A stretch of 38,935 nt of DNA from Anabaena sphaerica FACHB-251. GTDB taxonomy: Bacteria > Cyanobacteriota > Cyanobacteriia > Cyanobacteriales > Nostocaceae. Shown here piece after piece: positions 14,724-24,281 of the stretch (within the stretch, counting starts at the first letter, position 1; each line of letters starts with the position of its first letter). Where the stretch lies: positions 1-38,935 of the forward strand of contig NZ_JACJQU010000031.1 of assembly GCF_014696825.1 (NCBI RefSeq), in the 5' to 3' direction. The notes beneath the pieces are model-generated. The model had not been told where the DNA came from and did not search any database. It saw nothing but the letters and a program-made list of their open reading frames with translations. A program made the translations under genes and the position numbers.

Positions 14724-16202
14724 ATGTACATAGTACAGATTGCCTCAGAATGCGCTCCTGTAATCAAAGCCGGAGGGTTAGGGGATGTTGTTTACGGACT
14801 TAGCAGGGAACTAGAAGGACGAGGAAATACAGTTGAACTGATCCTACCCATGTACGACTGTATGCGCTACGACCATATTTGGGGGCTGCATGATGCCTAC
14901 CTCAACCTGTGGGTTCCCTGGTATGGTGGAGCCATTCACTGTTCAGTATATTGCGGTTGGGTACATGGTCGGGTTTGTTTCTTCATTCAACCTCACAGCG
15001 AAGACAACTTCTTTAATAGAGGTTGTTATTACGGTTGTGATGATGATAATATGCGTTTTGCATTTTTCAGCAAAGCTGCTTTAGAATTTCTGCTACAAAG
15101 CAATAAAAAACCAGACATCATCCATTGTCACGACTGGCAAACAGGTTTAATTCCCGTCATGCTGTATGAAATTTACAAATATCATGGCATGGAATATCAA
15201 AGAGTTTGTTACACCATTCACAACTTTAAACATCAAGGTATGGGTGGTGTGGAAACTCTGGAAGCAACTAATTTAAATCGACCAGATTATTACTTCCAAT
15301 ACGATAAACTGCGGGATAACTTTAACCCCTTTGCCATCAACTTTATGAAAGCGGGGATTAATTACTCAAATGCAGTCACCACAGTTTCACCCAACCACGC
15401 AATAGAAGCCCAAACCAGTGAAGTTGGTTGCGGTTTAGGTCATACATTGCATTTACAAAAAGAGAAATTTACTGGAGTTCTCAACGGGATTGATTATGAT
15501 TTTTGGAATCCCGAAATTGACCCTTACATTTCCCATAATTATAATTGGCATGATTTTGAACAAAAAGCATATAACAAAAAAGCTTTGCAAGAACGGCTGA
15601 TGTTAGCCCATGCGGATAAACCCATTGTGGCTTATATCGGTCGATTAGATAATCAAAAAGGCGTGCATCTTGTCCATCATGCTATGTATTACGCCTTGAG
15701 TAAAGGAGCGCAATTTGTATTACTAGGTTCAGCGACAGAACCAGCAATCAATGCTCATTTTCAACATGAAAAACAATTTTTAAATAATAATCCAGATCTA
15801 CATTTAGAACTGGGCTTTAATGAAGAATTATCCCACCTCATTTATGCTGGTGCAGACATGATAGTTGTCCCCAGCAATTATGAACCTTGTGGGTTAACTC
15901 AAATGATTGGTTTAAAATACGGTACTGTTCCCATTGTGCGTGCGGTTGGTGGACTGGTAAACACAGTATTTGACCGAGATTACGACCAAAATTTACCCCC
16001 AGAAAAACGCAATGGTTATGTATTTTATGACATGGATAACCAAGCGTTAGAATCAGCAATGGCACGAGCAATTGATTTGTGGTATCAGCAGCCTGAACAG
16101 TTCCAACAACTAGCTATTCAGGGTATGCAATACGACTACTCATGGAATGTTCCTGGAGCAGAATATTTAGAGATTTATGACTGGATCAGACACAAATGGT
16201 AA
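14724..16202 (+). CDS. glgA: Glycogen synthase (GlgA)
   Basis: A 492-residue ADP-glucose:glucan transferase (GT5), building alpha-1,4 glucan from ADP-glucose in the cytosol. The N-terminal MYIVQIASECAPVIKAGGLG contains the ADP-glucose-binding KxGGL (K15-L19); the C-terminal EPCGLTQ near residue 386 is the second conserved loop. The YIGRLDNQKG segment near residue 305 marks the start of the C-terminal Rossmann domain. I take ATG 14724 as start because GlgA proteins begin MYIVQIAS; an ATG at 14706 adds only six residues. GCGAGG sits about ten bases upstream. The sequence is of the cyanobacterial GlgA2-like kind. It stands alone, without glgB, glgC or glgP nearby. Confidence 0.95.
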   Translation: MYIVQIASECAPVIKAGGLGDVVYGLSRELEGRGNTVELILPMYDCMRYDHIWGLHDAYLNLWVPWYGGAIHCSVYCGWVHGRVCFFIQPHSEDNFFNRGCYYGCDDDNMRFAFFSKAALEFLLQSNKKPDIIHCHDWQTGLIPVMLYEIYKYHGMEYQRVCYTIHNFKHQGMGGVETLEATNLNRPDYYFQYDKLRDNFNPFAINFMKAGINYSNAVTTVSPNHAIEAQTSEVGCGLGHTLHLQKEKFTGVLNGIDYDFWNPEIDPYISHNYNWHDFEQKAYNKKALQERLMLAHADKPIVAYIGRLDNQKGVHLVHHAMYYALSKGAQFVLLGSATEPAINAHFQHEKQFLNNNPDLHLELGFNEELSHLIYAGADMIVVPSNYEPCGLTQMIGLKYGTVPIVRAVGGLVNTVFDRDYDQNLPPEKRNGYVFYDMDNQALESAMARAIDLWYQQPEQFQQLAIQGMQYDYSWNVPGAEYLEIYDWIRHKW

Positions 16203-16337
16203 AAATCAACTGCCCCTCTCCCTACTTTCCTGAAGAAAGTGTAAGTGGATGGATGTTACTTTTCAACCTGATATTAATCTCACCCTCCAGCTAACGCTGT
16301 GATGGGAGCATTCTTGTCGAGCTTGGGTAATTAGAAC

Positions 16338-16460
16338 AGGACTTACGCAACTTGCATATTAGTAGGGTGCGTCAGATGTCAAAAATCTGTTTATTGACAG
16401 GATTTACGCAGTCTGACGCAGCCTACAACAGATGTTTGATGTGTCACTTGCGTAAGTCCT
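16338..16460. mobile_element. MITE-like element, copy 2 (123 bp)
   Basis: The same length and ends as 4303-4425: AGGACTTACGCAA at both ends in inverted orientation (13 bp perfect). Sub-terminal GTAGGGTGCGTCAGA and its near-complement (CTGACGCAGCCTAC) form a second inner palindrome. No target-site duplication could be recognised. It lies 135 bp after glgA. Confidence 0.85.
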
Positions 16461-16473
16461 ATAAAAGAGTAAA

Positions 16474-16498
16474 AACCAGCTGGAATAACCAACTGGTT
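16474..16498. terminator. Hairpin, terminator-like
   Basis: AACCAGCTGG pairs with CCAACTGGTT around a five-base loop (AATAA); the T tail is better on the minus strand (GGTTTTTAC). No minus-strand gene ends here, so it may be a bidirectional hairpin or part of the adjacent MITE's flank. The remaining bases to 16799 hold STRR-like GGCAGAA heptamers but no gene. Confidence 0.45.
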
Positions 16499-16799
16499 TG
16501 AACTTTATTGAAAAAGTAGCAAACTAAGTAGGTAGGTGTGAATATTTATCGCTGGGACAAGGCAGAAGGCAGAAGGGAAGAGGGGTTTATTCAGTAGCCT
16601 CTCACGAGCAACTTACGTTATTGGGCATCTGGTAAGAAAATACGGCATACAAGATGGTGAATTCCCACACCTCTGTTTTTACTCCAGACGATTATAATGT
16701 GAGATGCCTTGATAGCCTGAGATGAAAAATGTTAATAGCAATTTAAGCTATTGTGGATAAAACTTACATAAAAAGTTAACAGGAACTAAGTAAGCTGTG

Positions 16800-17093
16800 A
16801 TGAATGCTGTATTACCTCGTTTTTTGAAGTCAGCCTACCGAAAAGAACCTATAATCAGTGCATTGGTAACAATGGGTATAGTAGATGCCCTGATTGGTGG
16901 TTTAGATGACAGCTGGTCATTGTTCGCTTTTGGCTTAGGAACAACAGGAGTAGCCCTGGCATTTAAGTTATGGCGGATGCAGCAGCATCCCCCTTTACCA
17001 GAGGAAACAGTTGTACAACATTATTTACCACCTCAATCCTCTAGTCCACCTTTACCAATCATGACGGTTTCCAAGAAAAGACCACGCCAGTAG
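16800..17093 (+). CDS. Small hypothetical membrane-associated protein
   Basis: A 97-residue protein (starting at ATG 16800, preferred over a GTG three bases earlier). There are two short hydrophobic segments, IISALVTMGIVDALIGG and WSLFAFGLGTTGVALAFKLW, then a proline-rich tail (PPLPEETVVQHYLPPQSSSP) ending in basic KKRPRQ. I do not recognise it. The secreted WD40 protein begins 42 bp downstream in the same direction, so the two may be co-transcribed. Confidence 0.7.
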   Translation: MNAVLPRFLKSAYRKEPIISALVTMGIVDALIGGLDDSWSLFAFGLGTTGVALAFKLWRMQQHPPLPEETVVQHYLPPQSSSPPLPIMTVSKKRPRQ

Positions 17094-17135
17094 ATAATGC
17101 TAAGTTTTTGGTGTTGTAAGAAGTGAGGGGCAACT

Positions 17136-18215
17136 GTGAGGACTGAAGGAAGAAGGGAAAGTAAAACTGTCATTCGCTCTTGTCTGAGCTTAGGATTTTT
17201 GGCAGTAGTGGCTTTGTCAATTCCCGTTGGACAAGAATTATCCACTCATCCTGCTTATGCTGCTAATGAAGTAATTACCAACTCCTCCGATAGCGAAAGT
17301 TTTGCCAATCCCCGACTGCTTCGTACTTTACAAGGACACACGGGAACTGTTAAATCACTCAATTTCAGCCCCAATGGTAAACTTTTAGTCAGTGGTGGCT
17401 CAGAAAATGAGCCGATAATTCGCTTCTGGAATCCTCAAACTGGCAAAAAACTGGGAATCATTAACAGAGCGCATCAGGGATCTGTGGACTCTATTTTAAT
17501 TTCCCCAGATGGTCAAACCTTGGTCAGTTGCGGTAGTGATTACAGAATTAACCTTTGGAATCTCAAAAATCTAGAGTTTAGCCGTTCCTTCGTTGGACAT
17601 ACCACTTCTGTACTTTCATTAGTAGCGACTCCTGACAGTAAAATTCTTGTCAGTGGTGGTTTAGATGGGATTCGTCTGTGGGATTTAAAACAACAACTAC
17701 CACTGGCTACGCTAGTCCGCTTTGATAATGCAATTTATACCTTGGCCATTAGTCCTGATGGGCAGACTTTAGCTAGTGGTGATAACAAGGGTGTTGTTAA
17801 GCTGTGGGACTTGAATTCTCGTAAATATATCCGGCAGTTAAAAGCCCATGCTCAAATTGTAACGGGGTTAGCTTTTACACCTGATGGCCAAAATTTAGTG
17901 AGTTCTAGCCGGGATAAAACTATTAAAATTTGGAATGTTAATAACGGTGTGCGAGTCCAAACCCTGACAGGACATAATAATTGGGTGAATACAATTGCAA
18001 TTAATCCCGATGGAAAAGTCCTCGCTAGTGGTGGACAAGATGGGATTAAGTTGTGGGATTTAACTACAGGTCAGTTAAAAAATCAACCAAATGAAAATAA
18101 TAATTCCGTGAGTGCGTGGGCGCAACCCATCAAAGATATTGCTTTTAGTCCTGATGGTAAAATACTAGCCAGTGGTGGATTAGATGATAAAATTAATATT
18201 TGGCTGCATCAGTAA
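17136..18215 (+). CDS. Secreted WD40 repeat protein
   Basis: A 359-residue protein starting with GTG. An N-terminal hydrophobic segment (SCLSLGFLAVVALSIPVG) followed by HPAYAANE is a signal peptide with AxA cleavage near residue 43, so the protein is exported to the periplasm. The rest is seven WD40 blades of about 40 residues, each with the characteristic end (IRFWNPQTG, INLWNLKN, IRLWDLKQ, VKLWDLNS, IKIWNVNN, IKLWDLTT, INIWLHQ), which should close a seven-bladed propeller. It is a scaffold with no visible catalytic residues. It follows the 16800 gene. Confidence 0.9.
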   Translation: MRTEGRRESKTVIRSCLSLGFLAVVALSIPVGQELSTHPAYAANEVITNSSDSESFANPRLLRTLQGHTGTVKSLNFSPNGKLLVSGGSENEPIIRFWNPQTGKKLGIINRAHQGSVDSILISPDGQTLVSCGSDYRINLWNLKNLEFSRSFVGHTTSVLSLVATPDSKILVSGGLDGIRLWDLKQQLPLATLVRFDNAIYTLAISPDGQTLASGDNKGVVKLWDLNSRKYIRQLKAHAQIVTGLAFTPDGQNLVSSSRDKTIKIWNVNNGVRVQTLTGHNNWVNTIAINPDGKVLASGGQDGIKLWDLTTGQLKNQPNENNNSVSAWAQPIKDIAFSPDGKILASGGLDDKINIWLHQ

Positions 18216-18220
18216 TTATT

Positions 18221-18682
18221 CTAAAAGTTAGAAGTATTTTGTTGTGCTAGATACCTTGCTTTCAGAGCTAAAGCAATGGCGACAAAAGCTATAGTTAGAG
18301 GCATAGTTATATACCGTAGATTGACGAGGGAAATTGACTGACTAAAAACCATCGCTATCCAGTTGATAGCAATGCCATAAAATAGCATCCAGAAGAATAT
18401 ACCAACAGGAGTCATCATTGCTAATAATTTAGCTGTTCGTGCTGCTCTTCGGTAGCGTAGCAACCTTAAAGTCAGCCAACATCCCAATACTTCTCCAAAC
18501 CACCAGCCAAAAATAAACCCGATAAAAGGGGGAAATAAGCCATCTAGAGTGGCATTGGGCATGAACATTTTTACATAACCAATACCTAAAAAATGACCTG
18601 GATATATGAGTAGGGCAGCCCCTATTACACTACCTATACCTGCGGCCAGGTATCCGTTCTTTTTATATTGCTGCAAAGACAT
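18221..18682 (-). CDS. Hypothetical integral membrane protein
   Basis: A 153-residue protein with about four membrane segments: GYLAAGIGSVIGAALLIYPG, PPFIGFIFGWWFGEVLGCWL, MMTPVGIFFWMLFYGIAIN and ITMPLTIAFVAIALALKA, followed by a short polar tail. No family recognised. The end (18221) is convergent with the WD40 gene, separated by 5 bp. It starts at ATG 18682. Confidence 0.72.
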   Translation of the reverse strand: MSLQQYKKNGYLAAGIGSVIGAALLIYPGHFLGIGYVKMFMPNATLDGLFPPFIGFIFGWWFGEVLGCWLTLRLLRYRRAARTAKLLAMMTPVGIFFWMLFYGIAINWIAMVFSQSISLVNLRYITMPLTIAFVAIALALKARYLAQQNTSNF

Positions 18683-19077
<395 letters not shown>

Positions 19078-19100
19078 TAAAAAAACCCCCTGGGTGGGGG
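19078..19100 (-). terminator. Rho-independent terminator of the cox operon
   Basis: On the minus strand, CCCCC-ACCCA-GGGGG is followed by a run of eight T, 44 bases past the coxC stop. It has all the hallmarks of an intrinsic terminator. Confidence 0.85.
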
Positions 19101-19143
19101 ACTGTAATTATTCAAGTGGAGTGAATAACCAAATAATTAATAC

Positions 19144-19764
19144 CTACAGTAGATAGAGTAATCCGAACAAAATAATCCAAATTACGTCTACAAAGTGCCA
19201 GTACAATTCAGCGGCTTCAATACCGAAGTGCTGTTCGTTGCTATAGTGTCCGGGAGTGCGCGATCGCCACAACACTGCCAAAATCGCCAAAACACCGATA
19301 GTGACGTGTAAACCGTGAAACCCAGTTAAAACGTAAAATGTACTAGCGAACAAATTGGTAGTTAAACCAAATTCCAGATGGGTATATTCATAAACCTGCC
19401 CCACCAAGAAAATCGCACCCATAGCCGCAGTAATAGCCAACCAGGTACGCATTCCCTTGGCATCATTCTTTTTGATAGCAGTATCAGCATTGTGCATGAC
19501 AAAACTGCTGGCAATCAGATTAATAGTATTCACACCAGGTAACAACAGTTCTAAATCTGGTGTACCGGCGGGAGGCCAGACAGGTAAGGTAGAACGGAAA
19601 GCTAAATAAGCTCCGAACATCCCCATAAAAATCATTCCTTCAGCAACCAGGAACACAACTAACCCAAACAAGCGATGGTCTGGATGTGCTTCGTGATGAG
19701 CATCTACCGCCGCATGATGATGATTCTGTTCGATTTTAGCTGGGTCAATTATTTGACTTTGCAT
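19144..19764 (-). CDS. coxC: Cytochrome c oxidase subunit III (CoxC)
   Basis: A 206-residue inner- or thylakoid-membrane subunit with about five transmembrane helices. DHRLFGLVVFLVAEGMIFMG holds the conserved glutamate of helix I of short subunit III forms. FYVLTGFHGLHVTIG and LYWHFVDVIWIILFGLLYLL are the family's C-terminal signature. Subunit III stabilises the oxidase and the oxygen/proton path. It is the last gene of coxB-coxA-coxC, with a clear terminator behind it. The 157-bp gap to coxA carries an STRR heptamer array. Confidence 0.95.
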   Translation of the reverse strand: MQSQIIDPAKIEQNHHHAAVDAHHEAHPDHRLFGLVVFLVAEGMIFMGMFGAYLAFRSTLPVWPPAGTPDLELLLPGVNTINLIASSFVMHNADTAIKKNDAKGMRTWLAITAAMGAIFLVGQVYEYTHLEFGLTTNLFASTFYVLTGFHGLHVTIGVLAILAVLWRSRTPGHYSNEQHFGIEAAELYWHFVDVIWIILFGLLYLL

Positions 19765-19797
19765 GAATTTCTAAATTGGTAATTGGTAATTGGGAAA

Positions 19798-19831
19798 TAA
19801 GGGAACAGGGAACAGGGAACAGGGAACAGGC
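19798..19831. repeat. STRR heptamer array (GGGAACA)
   Basis: GGGAACA repeated about four times between coxA and coxC. Similar arrays lie at 24184-24265 (GGTAATT and ATAACTG) and at about 25460-25490. Short tandem heptamers between genes are characteristic of heterocyst-forming cyanobacteria. Confidence 0.8.
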
Positions 19832-19921
19832 AGAAGACAGAGGTTATTTAATTTGACTTTTGAGTTTTGACTTTTAATTTTCCTCCCATCTCCCCATCTC
19901 TACTGTTACCTGTCAACTCAT

Positions 19922-21622
19922 TTACACATTAGACTCAATAGTTGGATAGGGTTCGTCTGGTTTGGCGATTAAGACTTGAGTGACATCAACTTTTTTCTCT
20001 TTTACGCCGTAGTCGTAGGGGCCAGTAGTTAAAACAGGGAGTGTCTCAAAATTCTCAATTGCTGGTGGTGAAGTTGTCATCCACTCTAGGGTAAGTGCGC
20101 GCCAAGGATTATTAGGCGCTTTTTCACCATAAAACCAACTCCATACGGCATTGATGAGAAAGGGTAATGTCGAAATAGCTAGGATATAAGACCCGTAAGT
20201 ACAGATTTCATTCAAAGAAGTGAATTTGGGGTCATATTGGGCAATACGACGATTCATACCCATCATTCCCAGTTTGTGCATGGGTAAAAAGGTCATATTC
20301 AAACCAACAATGGTCAAAACAAAGTGAACCTTACCCCAAAATTCGTTCATCATTCGTCCCGTCATTTTTGGGAACCAATGATAGATAGCGGCAAAAATGC
20401 CTAAGACGCTACCACCAAAAAGAACATAGTGCAGGTGTGCAACTACAAAATAAGTGTCGTGAACGTGAATATCAAAGGGGACTGCGGCTAACATCACGCC
20501 ACTCACGCCACCGATAACGAATGTACCCACAAAACCTATTGCAAATAACATGGGGCTATTTAGTGCGATTTTGCCACCCCACATAGTTGCTAACCAGCTA
20601 AAAATTTTGATCCCTGTGGGGACAGCGATGATCATGGTGGTGATCATGAAGAACATCCGTAACCAGCCGGGGATACCACTGGTGAACATATGGTGCGCCC
20701 AAACGATTAGCCCCAAAAAGCTGATAGCTAGGGAAGAATAGGCGATCGCTTTATAACCGAAAATGGGTTTACGAGAATGAATTGGGATAATCTCAGAAAT
20801 TGCCCCAAAGAAAGGCAAAATCATGATGTAAACCGCTGGGTGGGAGTAGAACCAGAACATATGCTGGTAAACTACCGGATCACCTCCACCGGTGGGGTTA
20901 AAAAATGTTGTTCCTGCTAATAAATCAAAGGAAAGTAGAATTAGCGCCCCGGCAAGTACAGGTGTAGATAGTAACACTAAAGCCGAAGTTGCCAACATCG
21001 CCCAACAAAACAAGGGCATTTGATGGACTCCCATGCTGGGAACACGCATTTTCAGAAGGGTAACGATAAAGTTAATCGAACCCAAAATTGATGATGTACC
21101 CAACAGCAGGACGCTGATAATCCAAATAGCTTCACCCACTTGACCTGTTACCAAGCTTAAAGGAGGGTAGGAAGTCCAACCGGCATCTGGTGCATCACCC
21201 ACCGCCAAACTAGCGATCAGTAGCACACCCGCAGGGGGAATCATCCAAAAAGCTACAGCATTTAAGCGAGGAAATGCCATATCCCTAGCCCCAATCATTA
21301 AGGGGATGAGATAGTTAGCAAAACCAGCCCCTGCTGGTACAATCCACAGGAAAATCATAATGGTGGCGTGGAGTGTGAACAGGCTGTTATAGACCTCTGG
21401 GGTAACAAAATCTACCTCTGGTGTGCGGAGTTCTGTCCGCACCAAGTCAGCCATCACACCGCCAATGCAGTAGAAAATAAAGGATGTAACTAGGTATTGA
21501 ATACCAATTACCTTATGGTCGGTATTGAATGTAAAAAATTCCCACCACTTTCTCACCCCTGGTTCTTCCTGGGGGGTGGGAATATTGGCAGTTTCTTGTA
21601 ATTGTGCTTGTGTCATAGTCAA
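19922..21622 (-). CDS. coxA: Cytochrome c oxidase subunit I (CoxA), A2 type
   Basis: A 566-residue catalytic subunit that reduces O2 to water and pumps protons. It has about 12 transmembrane helices and carries the heme a/a3 and CuB ligands: the first His in FTLHATIMIFLW, then FYSHPAVYIMILPFFG (His261 and Tyr265, the His-Tyr cross-link pair), WAHHMFTSG (CuB) and HDTYFVVAHLHYV (heme ligands). The YS pair before HPAVY replaces the glutamate of mitochondrial-type oxidases, the mark of A2-class proton channels. It lies 122 bp after coxB and shares the operon. The order coxB-coxA-coxC and the divergent ctaA-ctaB are those of the cyanobacterial aa3 (cox1-like) cluster. Confidence 0.97.
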   Translation of the reverse strand: MTMTQAQLQETANIPTPQEEPGVRKWWEFFTFNTDHKVIGIQYLVTSFIFYCIGGVMADLVRTELRTPEVDFVTPEVYNSLFTLHATIMIFLWIVPAGAGFANYLIPLMIGARDMAFPRLNAVAFWMIPPAGVLLIASLAVGDAPDAGWTSYPPLSLVTGQVGEAIWIISVLLLGTSSILGSINFIVTLLKMRVPSMGVHQMPLFCWAMLATSALVLLSTPVLAGALILLSFDLLAGTTFFNPTGGGDPVVYQHMFWFYSHPAVYIMILPFFGAISEIIPIHSRKPIFGYKAIAYSSLAISFLGLIVWAHHMFTSGIPGWLRMFFMITTMIIAVPTGIKIFSWLATMWGGKIALNSPMLFAIGFVGTFVIGGVSGVMLAAVPFDIHVHDTYFVVAHLHYVLFGGSVLGIFAAIYHWFPKMTGRMMNEFWGKVHFVLTIVGLNMTFLPMHKLGMMGMNRRIAQYDPKFTSLNEICTYGSYILAISTLPFLINAVWSWFYGEKAPNNPWRALTLEWMTTSPPAIENFETLPVLTTGPYDYGVKEKKVDVTQVLIAKPDEPYPTIESNV

Positions 21623-21744
21623 TTAGTCATTAGACATTAGTGATTAGTCATTAGCCGTTGACCGATAATTCCTTGATGGTATAAGCCCCTCCCTGGATTT
21701 ATCCGTGGAATCAATCCAAAATCCAAAATCCTGTTAGAGGATGA

Positions 21745-22833
21745 CTAATGGTGAACTTGATGCACCATTTCTGCGTGAATGCCCATTTCCTTAGTGTAGG
21801 GAGCGAGAAATTCATCTGGGGATAAATCCGCAGGGTTGATAGCAACTGCTTGATTGAGAGTATCTTTACTAGCAACTAGCTGTTCTTGCATCCAAGTTTC
21901 ATAAGCCTCTTGGGACTCTATTACTACTTGGGTTTGCATTGCTCCGTGGTAGGGGCCACACAGTTCCGCGCAAATCAAGGTATAGCTGCCCTCTTTTCTG
22001 GGTGTGAAGCGAACCTCTGTTTGTCTACCAGGGATCACATCTTGTTTAAGGCGGAATTCTGGAACCCAAAAGGCATGGATGACATCGTTAGCGGTCATGT
22101 TCATTTGCACTTCCTGTCCGATGGGAACATGGAGTTCCCCAGTAGTCACGCCTGTATCTGGGTATGTGAACAACCAAGCGTACTGGAGGGCAGAGACGTT
22201 AACGACTAATTGCGGTGGTTGTCCCTCTTTTTCCTGACTTGCTCCCAAGGAGGGCGCAACACTACCGACACCGGGAGCATTCCGCAGTTGGGGAATTTCT
22301 GCATTGCGGACTGCTGCGGTGGCCGGGTCTTGCATGGCCTGGTCAGATTTTGCTTGGTTCAGATTTGGTTCTGTGCTGGGAGGTGTATCGCTTAAAGTGG
22401 CAGCAATAGCAGTTCCTGGCATGGACATTGATTGTTCCATCATCAGTCTTTCAGGGGCTGCATGGACTGCATGAGGATCAAATCCACCGATTTGGTTGTA
22501 TACATCAAAGCTGTAAACCGAAATACCGATCACGATAATTGCTGGGATCGCCGTCCAGAGTATTTCTAGCGGTACATTACCTTCAATTGGTGGCCCGTCT
22601 TCGTTATCACCTGCACGCCGACGGTATTTAAATGCTGAGTAGATTAAAACACCTTCTACTATTAGAAATATACTTACGGAAACAGTTAGCATCGCGCTAA
22701 ATAAACCATCTATCAATACGGCTTCATCTGATGCGGCTGTAGGCAACAGACCGTGATTTTGACCGTACCAGAGGCTGACTAGGGTTAGCACGATGCCAAT
22801 GAGTAATGTCCAGATCGAACTTGGAATTTTCAC
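21745..22833 (-). CDS. coxB: Cytochrome c oxidase subunit II (CoxB)
   Basis: A 362-residue subunit that accepts electrons from cytochrome c or plastocyanin through its CuA centre. Two N-terminal transmembrane helices (IWTLLIGIVLTLVSLWYG and MLTVSVSIFLIVEGVLIYSAF) are followed by a periplasmic or lumenal cupredoxin domain. CuA ligands: CAELCGPYHGAM with C288, C292, H296 and M299, and an earlier His in NDVIHAFWVPEF. A flexible, Ala/Pro-rich insert of about 90 residues sits between the second helix and the domain, a known feature of cyanobacterial CoxB. It is the first gene of the operon; the upstream 400-bp region is shared with the divergent ctaA. Confidence 0.96.
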   Translation of the reverse strand: MKIPSSIWTLLIGIVLTLVSLWYGQNHGLLPTAASDEAVLIDGLFSAMLTVSVSIFLIVEGVLIYSAFKYRRRAGDNEDGPPIEGNVPLEILWTAIPAIIVIGISVYSFDVYNQIGGFDPHAVHAAPERLMMEQSMSMPGTAIAATLSDTPPSTEPNLNQAKSDQAMQDPATAAVRNAEIPQLRNAPGVGSVAPSLGASQEKEGQPPQLVVNVSALQYAWLFTYPDTGVTTGELHVPIGQEVQMNMTANDVIHAFWVPEFRLKQDVIPGRQTEVRFTPRKEGSYTLICAELCGPYHGAMQTQVVIESQEAYETWMQEQLVASKDTLNQAVAINPADLSPDEFLAPYTKEMGIHAEMVHQVHH

Positions 22834-23238
22834 GGCTTACTTGATTTAATTGACTACGTTATCTCAAAGTAACTCACTTACTAAGGTAGTGCAGCCTTGG
22901 GGATATGAACTCTCAATGTCTGAAATTTTTATTAATTTTTTTGACTAGTTAACTAATCGTGAGTAAAAGGTATTAATGTGATATATCCACGAAAAAATGA
23001 TAATTAGTACAGAAATTTAAGCAAAATTTTCGGAAATTTTAAATAATTTTCATTATTTAATGATTCACATCTTAAAAAATACCTAAATCTTACAGCTAAA
23101 AGTACCTGAAGTGATTCAAAGTATAAGTGAAAGCCAATCGAGAAACCCTAGCCCATACGTTAGGGTGTAGATAGGTCTGGACTGATCAAATAGATAATTT
23201 TAAGAAGATCTACCTCAAGCGGGGATAAGGTATCGTTG
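22834..23238. promoter_or_regulatory. Divergent coxB/ctaA control region
   Basis: A 405-bp AT-rich gap between the divergent coxB and ctaA starts, which must hold both promoters. I found no clear palindromic operator or NtcA-type GTA(N8)TAC box. An AAGG ribosome binding site precedes the ctaA ATG. Confidence 0.55.
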
Positions 23239-24156
23239 ATGAACGAATTTGTCCTAGAACAACAAAATGAAGCGGCAGCCCAACACAACAGCCCCAAGGA
23301 AGTCATTCGTCGCTTGGTGTGGAAAATTTGCATAGCCACATTAATTTTGATGGCCATAGGCAGTGCCACCCGCGTTATGAATGCTGGACTTGCTTGCCCA
23401 GACTGGCCGTTGTGCTATGGGGAATTGGTGCCAGCCAAGCAAATGAATCTTCAAGTATTCTTGGAGTGGTTTCACAGATTAGATGCGGCGTTGATTGGTT
23501 TTAGCGCGATCGCTCTGGCCGGTTTATCCTGGTGGCATCGTCGTGTTTTACCCAACTGGTTGCCTTGGGCATCAACATTGTCCCTGTTTTTAATTGTCTT
23601 CCAAGGGGTTTTGGGAGGACTAACCGTTACCCAACTGTTGCGGTTTGATATTGTGACTGCCCATTTGGGAACGGCACTCTTGTTTTTCATCGTCCTGTTA
23701 GTCATCGGTACGGCACTTACCCCCTATCAGGGAACTGGAACCGTTGGTAAGCTGCCTTGGGTGGGTTTAGTTGCTGCTGTTTTGGTTTATTTGCAAAGTC
23801 TACTCGGTGCTTTGGTAGGTTCTCGCTGGGCGTTGCATCAATGCTTTGCCGGAGATCAACTCTGTGGTGTGATGTACAGCCATATTTTTGGGTTGCTACC
23901 ACCAACGGCGGCTACTTTGGCAATTGTGTTTATATCCTGGCGCACACCAGCACTACATCCCACATTGCGACGACTGGCAAATATTGCTGGGAGCTTGTTG
24001 ATTTTACAACTACTGTTGGGAGTTGCCACTTTCCGACTACATCTACAAGTCGAGCCTCTAACCGTTACTCACCAAGCTGTAGGTGCTACTTTGTTGGGTA
24101 CTTTGGTGGTGTTTACGGTTCTAGCACTACGTGACAGAACAATTTGTAACTCGTAA
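23239..24156 (+). CDS. ctaA: Heme A synthase (CtaA/COX15)
   Basis: A 305-residue membrane protein that oxidises the C8 methyl of heme O to the formyl of heme A. Eight hydrophobic segments are visible; conserved features are TRVMNAGLACPDWPLCYG near residue 45 with its paired cysteines, WFHRLDAALIG, VTAHLGTALLFF (heme-ligand His) and the C-terminal VTHQAVGATLLG. I chose ATG 23239 because AAGG lies 8 bases upstream; a TTG three bases earlier is less likely. It is transcribed with ctaB and divergent from coxB, matching its role in making the oxidase cofactor. Confidence 0.93.
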   Translation: MNEFVLEQQNEAAAQHNSPKEVIRRLVWKICIATLILMAIGSATRVMNAGLACPDWPLCYGELVPAKQMNLQVFLEWFHRLDAALIGFSAIALAGLSWWHRRVLPNWLPWASTLSLFLIVFQGVLGGLTVTQLLRFDIVTAHLGTALLFFIVLLVIGTALTPYQGTGTVGKLPWVGLVAAVLVYLQSLLGALVGSRWALHQCFAGDQLCGVMYSHIFGLLPPTAATLAIVFISWRTPALHPTLRRLANIAGSLLILQLLLGVATFRLHLQVEPLTVTHQAVGATLLGTLVVFTVLALRDRTICNS

Positions 24157-24281
24157 TTACATCAGTTATCGAGTTATGGCTGGTAATTGGTAATTGGTAA
24201 TTATCTTCACTGTCACCTCTCACCTGTTCCCTGATAACTGATAACTGATAACTGATAACTGACAAAGGAAGTAGAGCCAAC
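24157..24281. repeat. STRR arrays between ctaA and ctaB
   Basis: Tandem GGTAATT units near 24184-24203 and ATAACTG units (four to five) near 24234-24262, between two co-directional genes. Part may affect mRNA structure or simply be repeat spread. The last 20 bases carry GGAAG, the ctaB ribosome binding site. Confidence 0.75.

Noticed and set aside
14483-14803. A 106-codon plus-strand frame upstream of glgA
   Set aside because: It runs out of frame into glgA, has non-protein-like composition and lies over the degenerate repeat array, so it is a chance frame.
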